From Leptothrix sp. (in: b-proteobacteria) (lineage in GTDB: Bacteria; Pseudomonadota; Gammaproteobacteria; Burkholderiales; Burkholderiaceae_C): 44,347 bases of DNA. Both the position numbers and the translations under genes were made by a program. The stretch covers positions 1 through 44,347 of the forward strand of contig PNKD01000020.1 in assembly GCA_013822265.1 (NCBI GenBank), in the 5' to 3' direction. Below the pieces are notes generated by a model. That model saw only the letters and a program-made list of their open reading frames with translations, was not told the DNA's origin and did no database searches. Positions within the stretch are counted from its first letter, which is position 1, and each line of letters begins with the position of its first letter. Positions 33,707 to 43,683 of this stretch are shown one piece after another.

Positions 33707-34420
33707 ATGAACACCGTCACCGACAGCTTCTGGCTGGCCCTGCAGTTGATCGCCCAAGGCGATGCCGCCCTGGCGCAGATCGTCGGCCTGTCGCTGCGTG
33801 TCAGCGCCACGGCCTGCCTGCTGGGTGCCGTGGCCGGGCTGGCCCTGGGTGCGGCGCTGGCCGTGGCCCGGTTCCCGGGGCGCGCGGCGCTGGTCTGGCT
33901 GGTCAATACCCTGCTGGCCCTGCCGTCGGTTGTCGTCGGCCTGCTGGTCTACCTGCTGCTGTCGCGTGCCGGGCCGCTGGGCAGCCTGGGCATCCTGTTC
34001 ACGCCCGGCGCGATGGTCATCGCGCAGAGCATCCTGGTGGTGCCGCTGATCGCGGCGCTTTCGCGGCAGCTGGTGCGCGACGCCCTGAGCGACGGCGGCG
34101 ACCAGTTGCGGTCCATGGGCGCCAGCCCCGCCCAGGCGGCGTTGCTGGTGCTGCTGCACGCGCGCGTGGGCGTGCTGACGGTGGTGCTCACGGCCTTTGG
34201 CCGCGCGATCTCCGAAGTCGGCGCGGTGATGATCGTCGGCGGCAACATCGACGGCCTGACGCGCGTGATGACCACGGCCATCGCCCTCGAGACCAGCAAG
34301 GGCGACCTGCCGCTGGCGCTGGCACTGGGCCTGGTGCTGCTGGGCGTGGTCGGGCTCGTGAACCTGGGCATCACCCTCGTTCAGGGCCGCGGCCTGCGGG
34401 TCGGGCCGGCCTGGGCATGA
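33707..34420 (+). CDS. tupB: Tungstate/molybdate-type ABC transporter permease (TupB-like)
   Basis: This 237-residue inner-membrane permease has five or six helices and the EAA-like loop RSMGASPAQAALLVLLHARVG, followed by the FGRAISEVGAVMIVGGNI segment characteristic of TupB/WtpB/CysT-type oxyanion permeases. Tungstate is the best guess from similarity; molybdate is possible. The ATG at 33707 lacks a clear Shine-Dalgarno. Its stop overlaps the ATPase gene by 4 bases. No substrate-binding protein (TupA) is encoded nearby. Confidence 0.85.
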   Translation: MNTVTDSFWLALQLIAQGDAALAQIVGLSLRVSATACLLGAVAGLALGAALAVARFPGRAALVWLVNTLLALPSVVVGLLVYLLLSRAGPLGSLGILFTPGAMVIAQSILVVPLIAALSRQLVRDALSDGGDQLRSMGASPAQAALLVLLHARVGVLTVVLTAFGRAISEVGAVMIVGGNIDGLTRVMTTAIALETSKGDLPLALALGLVLLGVVGLVNLGITLVQGRGLRVGPAWA

Positions 34421-35214
34421 GTACGAACGACATCGGGACATACGGCGTCGCTCTGGCGCCAGTTGCGGGCGCCGCGCTGACGTCGCGTCCAGACGGATGC
34501 CAGCTGCTGGGCACGCCCTTGGTCACCCTCGACGCGGTGGCCGTCAACTTCGGCAACGTGCAGGCGCTGCAACCGCTGGCCCTGACCGTGCGCCGCGGCG
34601 ACCGCCTGGCCCTGGTCGGCGCCAACGGTTCGGGCAAGACGACGCTGCTGCGCGTGCTGCACGGCCTGCTGCCCTGCACGGGCCGGCGCGAACTTCACGG
34701 CGCCGATGCCGCACCGCTGGTGGTGGCCATGCTGTTCCAGCGTCCCTTCCTGCTGCGCCTGTCGGTGCGTGCCAACATGATGCTGTCGCTGTGGCTGCGC
34801 AAGGTGCCGCGGGCCGAGCGCGCTGCCCGTTGCGCGTCGGCCCTGCAGCGTGTCGGCCTGGATGGCCTGGAGTGCCGCCCGGCGCTGGCGCTGTCCGGCG
34901 GCCAGCAGCAACGCCTGGCGCTGGCGCGTGCCTGGGCGTTGCGCCCCGACCTGCTGTTGCTGGACGAGCCCACGGCCAGCCTGGACCCGAGCGCCAAGGC
35001 CGAGGTCGAGCGGCTGATCGCCCAGATTGCCGACGAGGGCACGACGGTCGTGATGAGCACCCACAACCTGGGCCAGGCCAAGCGCCTGAGCACGCGCGTG
35101 GCCTATCTCGAAGGCGGGCGCCTGGTCGTCGATCTGCCGGTCGATCGGTTCTTCGGCGACACGCTGCCGCCGGAAGCGGCGCAATTCCTCAAAGGTGAAC
35201 TGCCCTGGCACTGA
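34417..35214 (+). CDS. tupC: Oxyanion ABC transporter ATPase (TupC-like)
   Basis: This 265-residue cytoplasmic ATPase powers the adjoining permease. It shows Walker A GANGSGKT (about 68-75), the signature LSGGQQQRLALARA, Walker B LLLLDEPTASLD and the H-loop STHNLGQAKRL. The first 35 residues are a non-conserved extension before the ABC core. The ATG overlaps the permease stop (ATGA), so translation is coupled. Supply of W or Mo to the formate dehydrogenase cofactor is the natural contextual role. Confidence 0.9.
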   Translation: MSTNDIGTYGVALAPVAGAALTSRPDGCQLLGTPLVTLDAVAVNFGNVQALQPLALTVRRGDRLALVGANGSGKTTLLRVLHGLLPCTGRRELHGADAAPLVVAMLFQRPFLLRLSVRANMMLSLWLRKVPRAERAARCASALQRVGLDGLECRPALALSGGQQQRLALARAWALRPDLLLLDEPTASLDPSAKAEVERLIAQIADEGTTVVMSTHNLGQAKRLSTRVAYLEGGRLVVDLPVDRFFGDTLPPEAAQFLKGELPWH

Positions 35215-35225
35215 GTCAGGACCGA

Positions 35226-35245
35226 GCGGCCACCTGCGTGGCCGC
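35226..35245 (+). terminator. Hairpin after the ABC ATPase gene
   Basis: GCGGCCAC (35226-35233) pairs perfectly with GTGGCCGC (35238-35245) around a CTGC loop, 11 bases past the stop. There is no T-tract, so termination efficiency is uncertain. Confidence 0.5.
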
Positions 35246-35329
35246 GAGCGCCTGACGAAGGCCCGGACGCATGCTTGCGGCCGGGCTGAGCGCGTGTCGC
35301 GCCCGGGCACTGCGGCTTAGCATCGGCGC

Positions 35330-36370
35330 ATGACCATCGACACACCCATCGACCTGCGCTCCGACACCGTCACCCGCCCGACCGCCGCGATGCGCGCGGC
35401 GATGGCGGCCGCTCCTGTGGGCGACGACCAGTACGGCGAAGACATCCTCACCAACCAGTTGCAGGAACGCTGCGCGGCGCTGCTGGGCAAGGAGGCCGCG
35501 CTGTGGCTGCCCTCGGGCACCATGGCCAACCAGGTGGCCCTGCGCGTACTGGCTCGGCCGGGCGACGAGGTCATCACCAGCCGCGAGGCGCATGCCGGCT
35601 GGCACGAGACCGGCGGCGCCGCGGCCAATGCCGGCGTGCAGTTGGTCGAAGTGGGGCAGGGCGGGCTCTTCACGTGCGCCGACTTCGAGGCCGCCATCAA
35701 ACCGCGTGGCTTGCCGGTGTTCCCGCCCTCCACGGTGGTGCAGATCGAGAACACGCACAACCGCGGCGGCGGCCTGGTGTTCCCGCAGGCCGAAGCCGAG
35801 CGCATCTGCGCCGCGGCGCGCGCACGCGGCATGGCCAGCTTTCTCGACGGCGCGCGCCTGTGGAACGCCGCTCTGGCCAGCGGCCGCAGCGAGGCCGAGC
35901 TGGCTGTGCCCTTCGATCTCGTCGCCGTGGCCTTCTCCAAGGGGCTGGGAGCGCCCGGCGGATCGCTGCTGGCAGGGCGGCGTGAACTCATCGCCGCGGC
36001 CACGCGCCACCGCCGCATGCTTGGCGGCGCGATGCGCCAGACCGGCTTCTACGCCGCCGCGGCGCTGCACGGCCTGGACCACCACCGCGAGCGCCTGGCC
36101 GAAGACCATCACAACGCCCGTGCGATGGCCGAGGTGCTGGCGGCCTGCCCCGGCGTGCACCTCGACCTCGCCACGGTGCAGACCAACATCGTGGTCTTCC
36201 ACCTCGCCGACGGCGCGCCCGACGACGCGGGCTTCATCGCCGCGGCGCGTGAGAAGGGCGTGCTGCTCAACGTGTTCGGGCCGCGCAAGGCGCGCATCGT
36301 CACGCACCTGGACGTCACGGCCGCGATGGCCCGGCGTGCCGCCGGGCTGCTGGCCGGGCTGTTGGGCTGA
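35330..36370 (+). CDS. ltaE: Low-specificity L-threonine aldolase
   Basis: This 346-residue PLP enzyme cleaves L-threonine or L-allo-threonine to glycine and acetaldehyde. It begins [18 protein letters not shown], the family opening, and carries the PLP lysine K204 in [25 protein letters not shown] (140-148) is also typical. Length is standard. It appears to be a single-gene unit between the ABC operon and the convergent Mpo1-like gene. Confidence 0.95.
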   Translation: MTIDTPIDLRSDTVTRPTAAMRAAMAAAPVGDDQYGEDILTNQLQERCAALLGKEAALWLPSGTMANQVALRVLARPGDEVITSREAHAGWHETGGAAANAGVQLVEVGQGGLFTCADFEAAIKPRGLPVFPPSTVVQIENTHNRGGGLVFPQAEAERICAAARARGMASFLDGARLWNAALASGRSEAELAVPFDLVAVAFSKGLGAPGGSLLAGRRELIAAATRHRRMLGGAMRQTGFYAAAALHGLDHHRERLAEDHHNARAMAEVLAACPGVHLDLATVQTNIVVFHLADGAPDDAGFIAAAREKGVLLNVFGPRKARIVTHLDVTAAMARRAAGLLAGLLG

Positions 36371-36383
36371 GGCCCGCGGCGCG

Positions 36384-36926
36384 TCAGCGCGTGGCGGGGT
36401 GCGCCAGGTCGCGCAGCACGGTCGGCCCGGCGTGGCGCTCGACCTCGGCCAGCAGGCCGCGGAACAGGCCCAGCGGCGCCAGCATCTCGAGCAGCACGAA
36501 CATCGGCGCCACGAACAGGCCCACGAGGTCGTCGACGAAGGCCGGCTTGCGCCCTTCGTAGTAGTGGCCGACGAACTGGATCACCCAGCCGACCAGGAAG
36601 AACCCCGCGCCCCACGCCGGGCCCTGGCCCGTGGCACCAGCGATCAGGTGCGCCAGCATGGCCAGCGCAACCCAGGCCAGCGCCGTCACGCTGCCCAGGC
36701 CGAAGGCGCCGCGGCTGAGCGTCCACGGCAGCACCAGCGCCAGGGCCAGCGCTGCCGGCGTGAGCGTCAGGCCGGCCAGCTCGAACGTCGGCCGCGCCAG
36801 CAGCACCAGCGCGCCGAACATGATCATCGGCACGCCCACGAAGTGCGTGGCGATGTTGCGGCGGTCGCGGTGGTACTCGGCGTACTGCGACAGCAGTTGC
36901 TGCGCGCTGCGAAAGGGCGTGGCCAT
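36384..36926 (-). CDS. Mpo1-like / DUF962 membrane protein
   Basis: This 180-residue protein has several membrane helices and the family motif YAEYHRDRRNIATHFVGVP (15-33), with a second FVGHYYEGRKPAF motif. In yeast, Mpo1 is a fatty acid alpha-dioxygenase and the conserved histidines bind iron; the bacterial role is not established. The histidines in both motifs are present here. It is divergent from dcd by 109 bases and convergent with the threonine aldolase gene. Confidence 0.9.
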   Translation of the reverse strand: MATPFRSAQQLLSQYAEYHRDRRNIATHFVGVPMIMFGALVLLARPTFELAGLTLTPAALALALVLPWTLSRGAFGLGSVTALAWVALAMLAHLIAGATGQGPAWGAGFFLVGWVIQFVGHYYEGRKPAFVDDLVGLFVAPMFVLLEMLAPLGLFRGLLAEVERHAGPTVLRDLAHPATR

Positions 36927-37035
36927 GGTGTGTCTCCAACGGTGCGACGGCGCTGCGCCATGCTAGCGCAGGCCTCTAGAATCCGGCACGCCTGCCAGCG
37001 TGCATTACGACGAACCAGGAACCGCGGGGGAACGG

Positions 37036-37617
37036 ATGACGATCAAGAGCGACAAGTGGATACGCCGCATGGCCGAAGAGCACGGGATGATCGAGCCCTA
37101 CGAGCCCGGCCAGGTGCGCACGGCCGCCGACGCCAGCGGCGAGATGAAGCGCATCGTCAGCTACGGCACCAGCAGCTACGGCTATGACATTCGCTGCGCA
37201 CCGGAGTTCAAGGTCTTCACCAACATCTACAGCACGGTCGTCGATCCGAAGAACTTCGACGAGCGCAGCTTCGTAGACATCAATCAGGACGTCTGCATCA
37301 TCCCGCCCAACAGCTTTGCGCTGGCACGCACGATGGAGTACTTCCGCATCCCGCGCAACGTGCTCACCATCTGCCTGGGCAAGAGCACCTACGCGCGCTG
37401 CGGCATCATCGTCAACGTCACGCCCTTCGAGCCGGAATGGGAGGGCTACGTGACGCTGGAGTTCAGCAACACCACACCGCTGCCGGCCAAGATCTACGCC
37501 GGCGAAGGCTGCGCGCAGGTGCTCTTCTTCGAGAGCGACGAAGTCTGCGAAACCAGCTACAAGGACCGCGGCGGCAAGTACCAGGGCCAGCGCGGCGTCA
37601 CGCTGCCCAAGACCTGA
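37036..37617 (+). CDS. dcd: dCTP deaminase
   Basis: This 193-residue enzyme deaminates dCTP to dUTP for thymidylate synthesis. Marks are [21 protein letters not shown] at the start (quoted as MTIKSDKW...HGMIEP), [13 protein letters not shown], the substrate-binding [10 protein letters not shown] (126-135) with its serine and arginine, and the catalytic glutamate in VTLEFSNTT. Length is close to E. coli Dcd (193). I chose the ATG at 37036, which has GGGGGAACG upstream, rather than 37000. Confidence 0.96.
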   Translation: MTIKSDKWIRRMAEEHGMIEPYEPGQVRTAADASGEMKRIVSYGTSSYGYDIRCAPEFKVFTNIYSTVVDPKNFDERSFVDINQDVCIIPPNSFALARTMEYFRIPRNVLTICLGKSTYARCGIIVNVTPFEPEWEGYVTLEFSNTTPLPAKIYAGEGCAQVLFFESDEVCETSYKDRGGKYQGQRGVTLPKT

Positions 37618-37772
37618 GCCGCTTGCGCGGTCGCGGCGCCGAGGCGCCCAGCGCGGCACGCCAGGCGCCGAACTGCGCCGGGCCAGTGGTGCTTATCGCG
37701 CCATTGCGGCCCGCCCGGGGGCTTGAACATGGCACGGCGCGGCGGCCGGACGCCCGCGTCTGGAGACACCCC

Positions 37773-38036
37773 ATGCTGCCACTGCAGACCAGAGACGAGA
37801 ACCCCAGCCCGACCGCACCCGTGCGGGCGCTTCCGATAGGCGTGATGGCGCGCTTTCGGCGCCTGATGAACTACGAGGGCTGGGAGGTCGACCTGCCGCG
37901 CATGTGCGTCGACACGGCCTATGCCTTCGCCTGCCTGGCCACGGCCCACACCAGCGGCGACGAACGCCTGCGCCGCACTGCGCTGGCCCTGTTCGGTGCC
38001 TACGACCGCAACGGCGAGGCGCCGCAGGTGCACTGA
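37773..38036 (+). CDS. Small hypothetical protein
   Basis: This 87-residue protein is not recognised. It contains RFRRLMNYEGWEVDLPRMC and a helical alanine-rich part (DTAYAFACLATAHTSGDERL), with no signal or membrane helix. GGAGA lies 8 bases before the ATG. Codon usage fits a real gene. The upstream 155 bases hold only GC-rich sequence. It lies on the same strand as the metallopeptidase gene, 61 bases away. Confidence 0.6.
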   Translation: MLPLQTRDENPSPTAPVRALPIGVMARFRRLMNYEGWEVDLPRMCVDTAYAFACLATAHTSGDERLRRTALALFGAYDRNGEAPQVH

Positions 38037-38097
38037 TCCCGCCTGCGCAGCGCGCAGAATCCGCCTTCGGCATTCGACGCCGGCAGCGGGGTGGCCC

Positions 38098-38976
38098 ATG
38101 AAGTGGGAAGGTCAGGAGCAGAGCGACAACGTCGAGGATCGCCGTGGCGCTTCGGGCGGCCAGGCCGGCGGGCGGCGTGTCGGCGGCCGCGGCCTCGGTG
38201 TCGGCAGCATCGTCATTGCCCTCGTGGCGGGCTGGATCTTCGGCATCAACCCGCTGACGGTCTTGGGCCTGCTCGAAGGGGGTGGGCCGGGCGTCGAGCA
38301 ACCGGCCCCGGCGGGCCCCGCCACGCGCCCGCCGCCGCAGGACAAGGCCGCCACCTTCGTCTCGGTGGTGCTGAAGGACACGGAACGTGTCTGGAGCCGC
38401 CTGTTCCAGGCCGGCGGCGGCCAGTATCAGTTGCCCAGGCTGGTGCTCTTCCGCGGCGCCACGCCCACCGCCTGCGGCGCCGGTGAAAGCGCCATGGGGC
38501 CGTTCTACTGCCCCGGCGACCGGCAGATCTACATCGACCTCGACTTCTTCGACACGCTGTATCGCCGACTCGGCGCGCCCGGCGACTTCGCGCAGGCCTA
38601 CGTCATCGCCCACGAGGTCGCGCACCACGTGCAGAACCAGATGGGCGTCACGGGCAAGGTCGATGCGGTGCGCGGGCGCGTGTCGCAGGCGCAGCACAAC
38701 GCCCTGTCGGTGAAGGTGGAGCTGCAGGCCGATTGCCTGGCCGGCGTCTGGGCGCATCACTCGCAGCAGGGCAAGGACTGGCTGGACCGCGGCGACATCG
38801 AAGAAGGCCTGAACGCCGCGTCGAAGATCGGCGACGACACCTTGCAGCGCGCGTCGCAGGGCCGCGTCGTGCCCGAGAGCTTCACGCATGGCAGCAGCGC
38901 GCAGCGCGTGGCCTGGTTCAAGCGCGGGTTGTCCGGGGGCAGCGTGCAGCAGTGCAACACCTTCGAGGCGGGCTAG
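38098..38976 (+). CDS. ypfJ: Membrane-anchored neutral zinc metallopeptidase (YpfJ family)
   Basis: This 292-residue protein has a charged cytoplasmic N-terminus ([17 protein letters not shown]), one membrane helix (about 35-58), a Pro-rich linker and a periplasmic zincin-like domain with HEVAHH (172-177), [16 protein letters not shown] and [12 protein letters not shown], the last supplying a third ligand region. Substrate is unknown. It ends 4 bases before the CoA-transferase gene, on the same strand. Confidence 0.93.
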   Translation: MKWEGQEQSDNVEDRRGASGGQAGGRRVGGRGLGVGSIVIALVAGWIFGINPLTVLGLLEGGGPGVEQPAPAGPATRPPPQDKAATFVSVVLKDTERVWSRLFQAGGGQYQLPRLVLFRGATPTACGAGESAMGPFYCPGDRQIYIDLDFFDTLYRRLGAPGDFAQAYVIAHEVAHHVQNQMGVTGKVDAVRGRVSQAQHNALSVKVELQADCLAGVWAHHSQQGKDWLDRGDIEEGLNAASKIGDDTLQRASQGRVVPESFTHGSSAQRVAWFKRGLSGGSVQQCNTFEAG

Positions 38977-38980
38977 ACGC

Positions 38981-40918
38981 ATGAGCGCCACCATGCAGCG
39001 CATCGATCGCATCGCCGGCCTGCGCGCCGGTGGCAAGGGCAAGGTGGTGAGCGCGGCCGAGGCACTGCAGCTCGTGCGCGACGGCGACACCGTGGCCAGC
39101 AGCGGCTTCGTCGGCATCGGATTCGCCGAGAACCTGGCGGTGGCGCTGGAGAAGCGCTTCCTGGCCCACGGCAGCCCACGCGGCCTGACCCTGGTCTATG
39201 CCGCGGGGCAGGGCGACGGCAAGGAGCGCGGCCTCAACCACCTGGGCCACGAAGGCCTGGTGGCGCGCGTGATCGGCGGCCATTGGGGCCTCGTGCCGCG
39301 GCTGCAGAAGCTGGCCATCGACAACCGCATCGAGGCCTGGAACCTGCCGCAGGGCGTGATCTCGCAGCTGTTCCGAGACATCGCGGCGGGCAAGCCCGGC
39401 CACCTCAGCCGCGTCGGCCTCGGCACCTTCGTCGACCCGCGCCACGGCGGCGGCCGCATCAACACCCGCACGACCGAGGAACTGGTGCGGCTGATGCCCA
39501 TCGACGGCGAGGACTTTCTCTTCTACAAGGCCTTCCCGATCCACGTCGGCCTCATCCGCGCCACCACCGCCGACGCCGACGGCAACCTGACGATGGAGCG
39601 CGAGGCGCTGACGCTGGAGTCGCTGGCCATCGCGATGGCCGTGCACAACAGCGGCGGCGTCGTCATCGCGCAGGTCGAGCGGCTGGCCGAGGTGCATTCG
39701 CTGAACCCACGCCAGGTCAAGATTCCCGGCGTGCTGGTGGACTGCGTGGTGCTGGCCGAGAAGCCCGAATACCACCAGCAGACCTTCGCCGAGCCCTACA
39801 GCGCGGCCTTTGCCGGCGAACTGCGCGTGCCGGCGGCCAGCGTGGCGCCGATGGCCTTGAACGACCGCAAGATCATCGCCCGCCGCGCGGCGCTGGAGCT
39901 GCGGCCCAACAGCGTCGTCAACCTCGGCATCGGCATGCCCGAGGGCGTGGCGGCGGTGGCCGCGGAAGAGCGCGTCATCGACCTCATCACGCTCACCGCC
40001 GAGCCCGGCGTCGTCGGCGGCATCCCCGCCGGGGGCCTGAACTTCGGTGCCGCGGTGAACACACACGCCGTCATCGACCAGCCCTACCAGTTCGACTTCT
40101 ACGACGGCGGCGGCCTGGACATCGCGTTCCTGGGCCTGGCGCAGGCCGACGCCGAGGGCAACGTCAACGTCAGCCGCTTCGGGCCGCGGCTGGCCGGCGC
40201 GGGCGGCTTCATCAACATCAGCCAGAACGCGCGGCGCGTGGTCTTCGTCGGCAACTTCATGGTGGCGGGGCAGCCCAAGTTCGTCGCCCAGGTCGAGCAG
40301 CGCACGTTCTCGGGCCGCGAGGCGCTGCGCCGCGGGCAGGACGTGCTCTACGTCACCGAGCGCGCCGTGTTCGGGCTGCACGCCGACGGACTGGAACTGC
40401 TGGAGATCGCGCCCGGCCTCGACCTGCAGCACGACGTGCTGGGGCGCATGGGTTTCGCGCCCGTCATGCCGCGCCCGCCGGCCGTCATGGACGCGGCGCT
40501 GTTCGGCGAAGCAGCGCTCGGCCTGCGCGCGCGGCTGCTGATGCTGCCGCTGCCCGACCGCTTCACCTACGACGAGTCGTCGCACACCCTGTACATCAAC
40601 TTCGAGCGCCTGAGCGTCCGCACGCCGGAAGACGTGGAGGCCGTGCGGCGCGAGGTCGAGCGCCACGTCGTGCCGCTGGGCCACAAGATCTGGGGGGTCG
40701 TGAACTACGATCACTTCACGCTCGACCCTGGCGTCGAGGATGAGTGGGCCGCGATGGTGCGCGAACTGGTCGACCGGCACTATCTCGACGTTGCCCGCTA
40801 CACCACCAGCGGTTTCCTGCGTGCCAAGCTGGGCCCGGCGCTGAAGGCGCGCGGCGTGGCGCCGCACATCTACGAAACGGCCGACGAGGCCCGCCGGTCA
40901 CTTCCGAAAACCAGCTGA
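38981..40918 (+). CDS. Acyl CoA:acetate/3-ketoacid CoA transferase (YdiF family)
   Basis: This 645-residue protein is a fused alpha-beta class I CoA transferase. The alpha half contains [19 protein letters not shown] and [19 protein letters not shown]; the beta half has [13 protein letters not shown], where the conserved glutamate is the expected catalytic residue, and [16 protein letters not shown]. It would transfer CoA between short-chain acyl groups; exact substrates are open. About 100 residues longer than E. coli YdiF (531), with a C-terminal extension after residue 540 containing [15 protein letters not shown]. It overlaps the following pseudogene start by one base (TGATG). Confidence 0.9.
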   Translation: MSATMQRIDRIAGLRAGGKGKVVSAAEALQLVRDGDTVASSGFVGIGFAENLAVALEKRFLAHGSPRGLTLVYAAGQGDGKERGLNHLGHEGLVARVIGGHWGLVPRLQKLAIDNRIEAWNLPQGVISQLFRDIAAGKPGHLSRVGLGTFVDPRHGGGRINTRTTEELVRLMPIDGEDFLFYKAFPIHVGLIRATTADADGNLTMEREALTLESLAIAMAVHNSGGVVIAQVERLAEVHSLNPRQVKIPGVLVDCVVLAEKPEYHQQTFAEPYSAAFAGELRVPAASVAPMALNDRKIIARRAALELRPNSVVNLGIGMPEGVAAVAAEERVIDLITLTAEPGVVGGIPAGGLNFGAAVNTHAVIDQPYQFDFYDGGGLDIAFLGLAQADAEGNVNVSRFGPRLAGAGGFINISQNARRVVFVGNFMVAGQPKFVAQVEQRTFSGREALRRGQDVLYVTERAVFGLHADGLELLEIAPGLDLQHDVLGRMGFAPVMPRPPAVMDAALFGEAALGLRARLLMLPLPDRFTYDESSHTLYINFERLSVRTPEDVEAVRREVERHVVPLGHKIWGVVNYDHFTLDPGVEDEWAAMVRELVDRHYLDVARYTTSGFLRAKLGPALKARGVAPHIYETADEARRSLPKTS

Positions 40919-41518
40919 TGAATCTGCCATGGCCTGGCTCTCGCGCCAGCATGCCGGCCACGCTGCGCCTGGTGTGTGCCGGCGCCGCGCTCGTCTTGCC
41001 GGCGCTGGCCACGGCGCGGGCGCTGGCGCTGGCGATGGCGATGGCGCCGCACGCGCTGCCGGCCAAGGTCGCCGTGCCGGTGACGCCGCTGCTCCGCACG
41101 CTGAAGGATCTGGTCGGCCTGGAGTCTGACAGCCGCGATCTCGATGGCCTGGACAAGACCGCCGAACACACCACGGCGCGCCTGCAGGCTGCGGGCATGA
41201 CGGTCAAGTCGCGGCCAGCGCAGGCGCCCGGCTTTGGCGACCGATGCCGCGTCCAAGGTGCTGGCGCGGCATGCGCTGCCGGTGTTCCAGGAAGTGGGCC
41301 TGCCGCTGCCAGTGCGTGATCGCGCCACCGGCGCCGGTACCGACGCTGCGTTCGCCGGCCTGTGCCCCAAGGGCGGCGTGCTCGAGAGCTTCGGCCTGCG
41401 GGGCTTCGGCGCGCACTCGAACAACAACGAGTAGATCCACATCAAGTCGATCGCCCCCAGGCTCTACCTGGCCACGCGCAGGGTGATGGACGTAGGTAGC
41501 GGCAAGCTGGCCTGGTAG
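40918..41518 (+). pseudogene. Degraded M20-family peptidase (glutamate carboxypeptidase-like)
   Basis: The first part, [18 protein letters not shown] then a signal peptide and LKDLVGLESDSRDLDGLDK to ARLQAAGMTVKSRPAQ, matches the start of exported M20 peptidases. Near 41225 the frame shifts, and the sequence jumps to a C-terminal piece (VFQEVGLPLPVRDRATGAG, GVLESFGLRGFGAHSNNNE). The catalytic and dimerisation middle is missing. After NNNE an in-frame TAG (41432-41434) stands where relatives have Tyr, then IHIKSIAPRLYLATRRVMD continues in frame to about 41518. An internal deletion, a frameshift and a nonsense mutation make this a decaying gene. Confidence 0.85.
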
Positions 41519-41537
41519 GCCGCTGGGCCTCGCGGCA

Positions 41538-42401
41538 TCAACCGTCGATCAGCGCCGGGTTCCAGGCGAACACGGTCTGCTGCTGTTCGCCCAGGCCGCG
41601 GATGCCCAGGCGCATCACGTCGCCGGGCTTCAGGTACACGGGCTGCGGCTTGATGCCCATGCCCACGCCGGGCGGCGTGCCGGTGATGATGAGGTCACCG
41701 GGCTGCAGCGTCATGAAGCGGCTGAGGTAGCTCACGATCTGCGCCACGCCGAACACCATGGTGCGCGTGTTGCCGGTCTGCATGCGGCGGCCGTTGAGGT
41801 CCAGCCACAGGTCCAGGGCCTGCGGGTCGCCCACCTCGTCGGCGGTCACCAGCCAGGGACCGATGGGGCCGAAGGTGTCGCAGCACTTGCCCTTGTCCCA
41901 CTGGCTGCCGCGTTCGAGCTGGTACTCGCGCTCGGAGACATCGTTGACGACGCAGTAGCCGGCCACGTGCTGCAGCGCGTCGGCCTCGGCGACGTAGCGC
42001 GCGCGGCTGCCGATGACGATGCCGAGCTCCACCTCCCAGTCGCCCTTCAACGCACCCTGCGGCAGCACCACGGGGTGGTGGGCGCCGACGGCACAGTCCA
42101 GCGTCTTCATGAAGACGATGGGTTCCTTGGGCAGGGCCATGCCGGCTTCGGCGGCGTGGTCGGCGTAGTTCAGGCCGATGGCGATGAACTTGGTCATGCC
42201 CGTCCAGGGCACCGCGAGGCGGCCCTGCTCGACGACGGGCAGGGCGTTCACGTCGAGCCCGCGCAGCGCGGCCAGGCCGGCGGGCGACAACGTGGCGGGT
42301 GTGATCTCGGGCAGCAGCGCGCCGAGGTCGCGCAACTGGCCATGGATGTCCAGCAGGGCGGGTCGTTCCTGGCCCTTGGGGCCGTGGCGAAGCAGCTTCA
42401 T
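41538..42401 (-). CDS. Fumarylacetoacetate hydrolase-family protein
   Basis: This 287-residue protein has the FAH C-terminal fold: IGLNYADHAAEAGMALPKEP near 71, GDWEVELGIVIGSRARY with metal-binding glutamates, NDVSEREYQLE, and LITGTPPGVGMGIKP. Members hydrolyse or decarboxylate 2,4-diketo acids (for example 2,4-diketo-3-deoxy-L-fuconate or fumarylpyruvate). The adjoining SDR gene, 25 bases upstream on the same strand, fits a sugar-acid or diketo-acid pathway. Exact substrate is open. Confidence 0.93.
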   Translation of the reverse strand: MKLLRHGPKGQERPALLDIHGQLRDLGALLPEITPATLSPAGLAALRGLDVNALPVVEQGRLAVPWTGMTKFIAIGLNYADHAAEAGMALPKEPIVFMKTLDCAVGAHHPVVLPQGALKGDWEVELGIVIGSRARYVAEADALQHVAGYCVVNDVSEREYQLERGSQWDKGKCCDTFGPIGPWLVTADEVGDPQALDLWLDLNGRRMQTGNTRTMVFGVAQIVSYLSRFMTLQPGDLIITGTPPGVGMGIKPQPVYLKPGDVMRLGIRGLGEQQQTVFAWNPALIDG

Positions 42402-42426
42402 GGTGGTCTCTCTGGACAGCAGGGCG

Positions 42427-43176
42427 TCAGCCGCGGCCGACGAAGGGCATCTTGGTGGCCATCACGGTCATGAACAGCACGTTGGCCGACAGCGGCAGGC
42501 GTGCCATGGCCATGAAAGTGTCGGCCACGGCCTGCAGGTCCATGCGCGCCTCGGGGCGCAGGCTGCCGTCGGCCTGCGGCACGCCCACGGCCATGCGCGC
42601 GGTCATCTCGCTGGCGGCGTTGCCGATGTCGATCTGCCCCACCGCGATGTCGAAGGGCCGGCCGTCGAGTGCCGCCGTCTTCGTCAGGCCGGTGACGGCG
42701 TGCTTGGTGGCTGTGTAGCCGATCGATCCCGGCCGCGGCGCGTGTGCCGAGATGCTGCCGTTGTTGATGATGCGGCCGCCCATCGGCGTCTGCGCCTTCA
42801 TCAGGCGGAAGGCGTTGGACAGGCAGTAGAAGGCGCCGTTGAGGTTGACGTCGACGATCTGCCGCCACTCGGCCGGCGAGACGAGGTCGGGCGAGGTCGA
42901 GGCCAGGCCGCCGCCGGCGTTGTTGAACAGCAGGTCGAGGCGGCCGCAGCGTTGCTGCACGGTGTCGAACAGCTGCGTGACGGCCGCGTCGTCGGCGACG
43001 TTGCAGGGCATCGCGATGCCGCGTGCGCCATCGGCGCCGGCCGCAGCGATGGCGTCGGCCAGCGCGGCTTCGCGGCGGCCGACGAAGACCACCTGCCAGC
43101 CGTCGCGCAGCAATGCGGTGGCGCAGGCCTTGCCGATGCCGCTGCCGGCGCCGGTGACGAGAGCGACTGGGGTCAT
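42427..43176 (-). CDS. Short-chain dehydrogenase/reductase
   Basis: This 249-residue classical SDR has the NAD(P)-binding motif TGAGSGIGKA (7-16), NNAGGG near 90, the catalytic serine in IINNGSISAHAPRPGSIGY and the YxxxK pair in YTATKHA. It is probably in an operon with the FAH-family gene downstream. Substrate unknown. It diverges from the cupin gene, with 74 bases between the starts. Confidence 0.93.
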   Translation of the reverse strand: MTPVALVTGAGSGIGKACATALLRDGWQVVFVGRREAALADAIAAAGADGARGIAMPCNVADDAAVTQLFDTVQQRCGRLDLLFNNAGGGLASTSPDLVSPAEWRQIVDVNLNGAFYCLSNAFRLMKAQTPMGGRIINNGSISAHAPRPGSIGYTATKHAVTGLTKTAALDGRPFDIAVGQIDIGNAASEMTARMAVGVPQADGSLRPEARMDLQAVADTFMAMARLPLSANVLFMTVMATKMPFVGRG

Positions 43177-43250
43177 GAACGAAGCCAGGGAGTGGAAACC
43201 GGCGCCGATGATGCACCATGCACCCCCCGGCCACCGACAGCAGAGATCCC

Positions 43251-43631
43251 ATGGAATTCACCAAAGTCGTTCTCTACACCGCCGAAGACGGCCGCGCGCG
43301 TTTCCGCGAAGAAGCGGTGCCGTTGACCGAAGGCAAGCCGCAGGCCCGCCTGTCGGCGCTGATGCCCAGCGGCGGCCTGCAGCTGCGCATGAGCCCGGTG
43401 GGTTTTCGAAGCGACTTCCATTGCACCGAGAACCCGCAGTGGCTCTTCGTGCTGTCCGGCCAGATGGAGATCGGCCTGCAGGACGGCGGCAAGCGCGTGT
43501 TCGGGCCCGGCGACCACTTCTTCTCGGCCGACACGCTGGCGCCAGGTGTCGCCTTCGACGCCACGCTGCACGGCCACAACAGCCGCCAGGTCGGCGACGT
43601 GCCTTTGGTGACGGCCTTCGTGCGCGCCTGA
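43251..43631 (+). CDS. Small cupin-domain protein
   Basis: This 126-residue protein is a single beta-barrel cupin. It contains FHCTENPQWLFVLSGQMEIG and FGPGDHFFSADT, the two cupin motifs, with His/Glu candidates for metal binding, although the first motif is a variant of G(X)5HXH. The role is unknown. The start at 43251 was chosen over an ATG at 43218 on start context. It may act with the neighbouring SDR and FAH-family genes. Confidence 0.85.
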   Translation: MEFTKVVLYTAEDGRARFREEAVPLTEGKPQARLSALMPSGGLQLRMSPVGFRSDFHCTENPQWLFVLSGQMEIGLQDGGKRVFGPGDHFFSADTLAPGVAFDATLHGHNSRQVGDVPLVTAFVRA

Positions 43632-43683
43632 ACGCCGGCGCCCGGCGCGCTCGAGCGCAGGCCGCGGCGGCGCCTGCGGTGGC

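Noticed and set aside
33604-35214. A single long frame joining upstream sequence to the ABC ATPase (about 536 codons)
   Set aside because: The upstream half is the out-of-frame shadow of the permease gene. The ATPase starts at 34417 with an ATGA overlap.
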